From NCBI GenBank assembly GCA_963765705.1, contig CAVXXJ010000011.1, forward strand, positions 310,001 to 374,000: a DNA stretch of 64,000 nt. Direction: 5' to 3'. A program made the position numbers and the translations under genes. The stretch comes from Gaiellasilicea sp963765705 (lineage in GTDB: Bacteria > Actinomycetota > Thermoleophilia > Gaiellales > Gaiellaceae). This document shows positions 63,169-64,000 of the stretch, piece after piece; the first letter of the stretch is position 1, and each line of letters opens with the position of its first letter. The notes under the pieces were generated by a model, which saw nothing but the letters and a program-made list of their open reading frames with translations, made no database searches and was not told the origin of the DNA.

Positions 63169-63668
63169 TGGCCTTCACCTGTGACGTCTGTGGCGAGACG
63201 CACGCGGGCGAGACGCGCGACATCCGCATGGGCCTGCCGCAGCCGATCTTCCTGCTCGACGAGGACGAGCGCGAGCAGCGCGCGCGGGTCAGCGACGACC
63301 TGGCCGTCCTGGAGAGCGAGGCCGGCGAGCGCTTCTTCGTGCGGGCGCTGCTCGAGCTGCCGATCGCGGGCGAGGACGGCTATTTCGGCTACGGCGCCTG
63401 GATCGAGGTGAGCGAGCCCGACTTCGCGGCGCTCGGCGAGCTCTGGGACGACGAGGACGGCTGGCGCAGCGAGCCGGTTGCCGGAACGCTCGCGAACGAG
63501 CTCAGCCCGTACGCCTTCACGGAGGGCCTGCCGGTGCGCATCCGCCTGCGCGACGTGCAGCTGCTGCCGCTCGTCGAGCTCGACGACGGCGAGCACGAGC
63601 TCGTCCGGGCGCAGCGCAACGGGATCTCGCCGCACCGCGCACACCAGCTCGCCGCGACTGTGGCCTAG
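63168..63668 (+). CDS. DUF2199-family protein
   Basis: The 166-residue acidic protein starts with a possible zinc knuckle (VAFTCDVCGETHAGE) and carries DUF2199-like FFVRALLELPIAGEDGYFGY, GAWIEVSEPDFAALGELWDD and SPYAFTEGLPVRIRLRDVQL. GTG 63168 overlaps the HNH stop by one base. The function is unknown. Its end overlaps the convergent rhodanese stop. Confidence 0.8.
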   Translation: MAFTCDVCGETHAGETRDIRMGLPQPIFLLDEDEREQRARVSDDLAVLESEAGERFFVRALLELPIAGEDGYFGYGAWIEVSEPDFAALGELWDDEDGWRSEPVAGTLANELSPYAFTEGLPVRIRLRDVQLLPLVELDDGEHELVRAQRNGISPHRAHQLAATVA

Positions 63669-64000
63669 CCGCGTTTCGACCGGGCCGAGCGCGTACCACT
63701 CGCTGAACGAGCCCGGATAGAGGCGCGCGTCCTCGCGGCCGGCCAGGACGAGCTCGTGCAGAACGACGCACGCGGTCACGCCCGAGCCGCAGTAGACGAC
63801 GAGCTCCTCGGCGTCGAGCAGGTCTCCGGGCAGCGGCGTCTCGTCCTGGTAGAACCGGTTCCGCGCTCCCGGGATCCGACCCGCGACCGGGTCGATCGGC
63901 TCGACCTCGCCGCGCCAGCGCTCCGGCGCGCGGGTGTCGACGAGCGTCAGGCTCGGATCGCCGAGCCGGCGCAGCAGCTCGTCCGCCTCCGCCGTGTCGT
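63665..64000 (-). CDS. Rhodanese-like sulfurtransferase, C-terminal part (runs off window)
   Basis: The partial second rhodanese domain of a TST/MST-type protein shows TLVDTRAPERWRGEVEPIDP, GRIPGARNRFYQDETPLPGD, and the active-site loop VVYCGSGVTACVVLHELVLA with the sulfur-accepting Cys. The tail LYPGSFSEWYALG precedes a stop that, in a slightly different frame, is TAG 63665-63667; an indel near the end is likely. The N-terminal domain lies beyond 64000. Confidence 0.82.

Noticed and set aside
1..64000. CRISPR array, prophage or integrative element
   Set aside because: No regularly spaced repeats, cas genes, phage structural genes, integrase or att duplications were seen; the only mobile-type gene is the RAYT.

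Overview
The window is about 64 kb of high-GC (near 70 %) bacterial DNA with dense, mostly operonic genes. Many neighbouring genes overlap by four bases (ATGA or GTGA). The gene set fits an actinobacterium, and I infer a lineage near Thermoleophilia/Gaiellales. The evidence is the fhaA-fhaB-pstP-rodA/ftsW-pbpA-pknB-ddl order, SufU-type Fe-S assembly, an F420/NADP-type reductase, a DUF6458 protein and a caa3-type oxidase. The taxonomic call is an inference, because no rRNA gene is present.

Layout. 1-8.8 kb: the 5' part of a Ser/Thr kinase, a secreted SpoIID-like protein, a secreted subtilase, a TolB-like propeller protein, a WbpD/WbpB/WbpA-like UDP-aminosugar operon and a PRC-barrel protein. 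8.8-12.3 kb: tRNA-Lys(CTT), a GCGCAAG-hairpin repeat, a large PAS/GAF histidine kinase and a small DUF6458 membrane protein. 12.4-18.8 kb: a cytochrome oxidase operon (ctaC, ctaD, tandem universal-stress-like protein, ctaE, membrane/universal-stress-like protein), then a REP-flanked tyrosine transposase and a dihaem cytochrome c. 18.7-23.3 kb: STAS antagonist, TPR protein, amidohydrolase, tatC, tatA and a short-chain dehydrogenase. 23.4-27.9 kb: sufC-sufB, three glyoxalase-fold genes, then sufD. 27.9-35.8 kb: reductase, PAS histidine kinase, LysE exporter, COX-like haem peroxidase, AAA ATPase, YceH and an MFS transporter. 35.9-41.1 kb: M6 metalloprotease, thioredoxin-like lipoprotein, second lipoprotein, damaged GNAT and EttA. 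41.2-44.2 kb: MaoC, LON-domain protein, sufS, sufU and a Rieske ferredoxin. 44.25-44.5 kb: a terminator-ended structured RNA locus carrying a 13-codon ORF with an extraordinary Shine-Dalgarno. 44.6-51.2 kb: epimerase, dcd, glycoside-hydrolase-like protein, CBS protein, pdxH, gabT and a kinase with a discoidin-like ectodomain. 51.2-60.8 kb: the cell-division and peptidoglycan signalling cluster on the minus strand. 60.9-64 kb: CARDB-like membrane protein, DUF4446, HNH nuclease, DUF2199 and a partial rhodanese.

Sequence quality. About 31 of roughly 65 protein genes need one or more frame changes to give a full-length family member. These include genes that are normally essential or highly conserved (ctaD, dcd, sufS, ftsW, pbpA, tatC). 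Most sites I could reconstruct lack one base in a G/C run. I read this as uncorrected sequencing or assembly indels, not mass decay, and I annotate each such gene across the shift. The first 10.9 kb shows none.

The most unusual signals are the RNA locus at 44257-44497; two copies of a 37-base double palindrome placed in frame inside unrelated proteins (33168-33204 and 59961-59997); the GCGCAAG-hairpin repeat family; the RAYT/REP unit; and three copies of a universal-stress-like domain built into the cytochrome oxidase operon.
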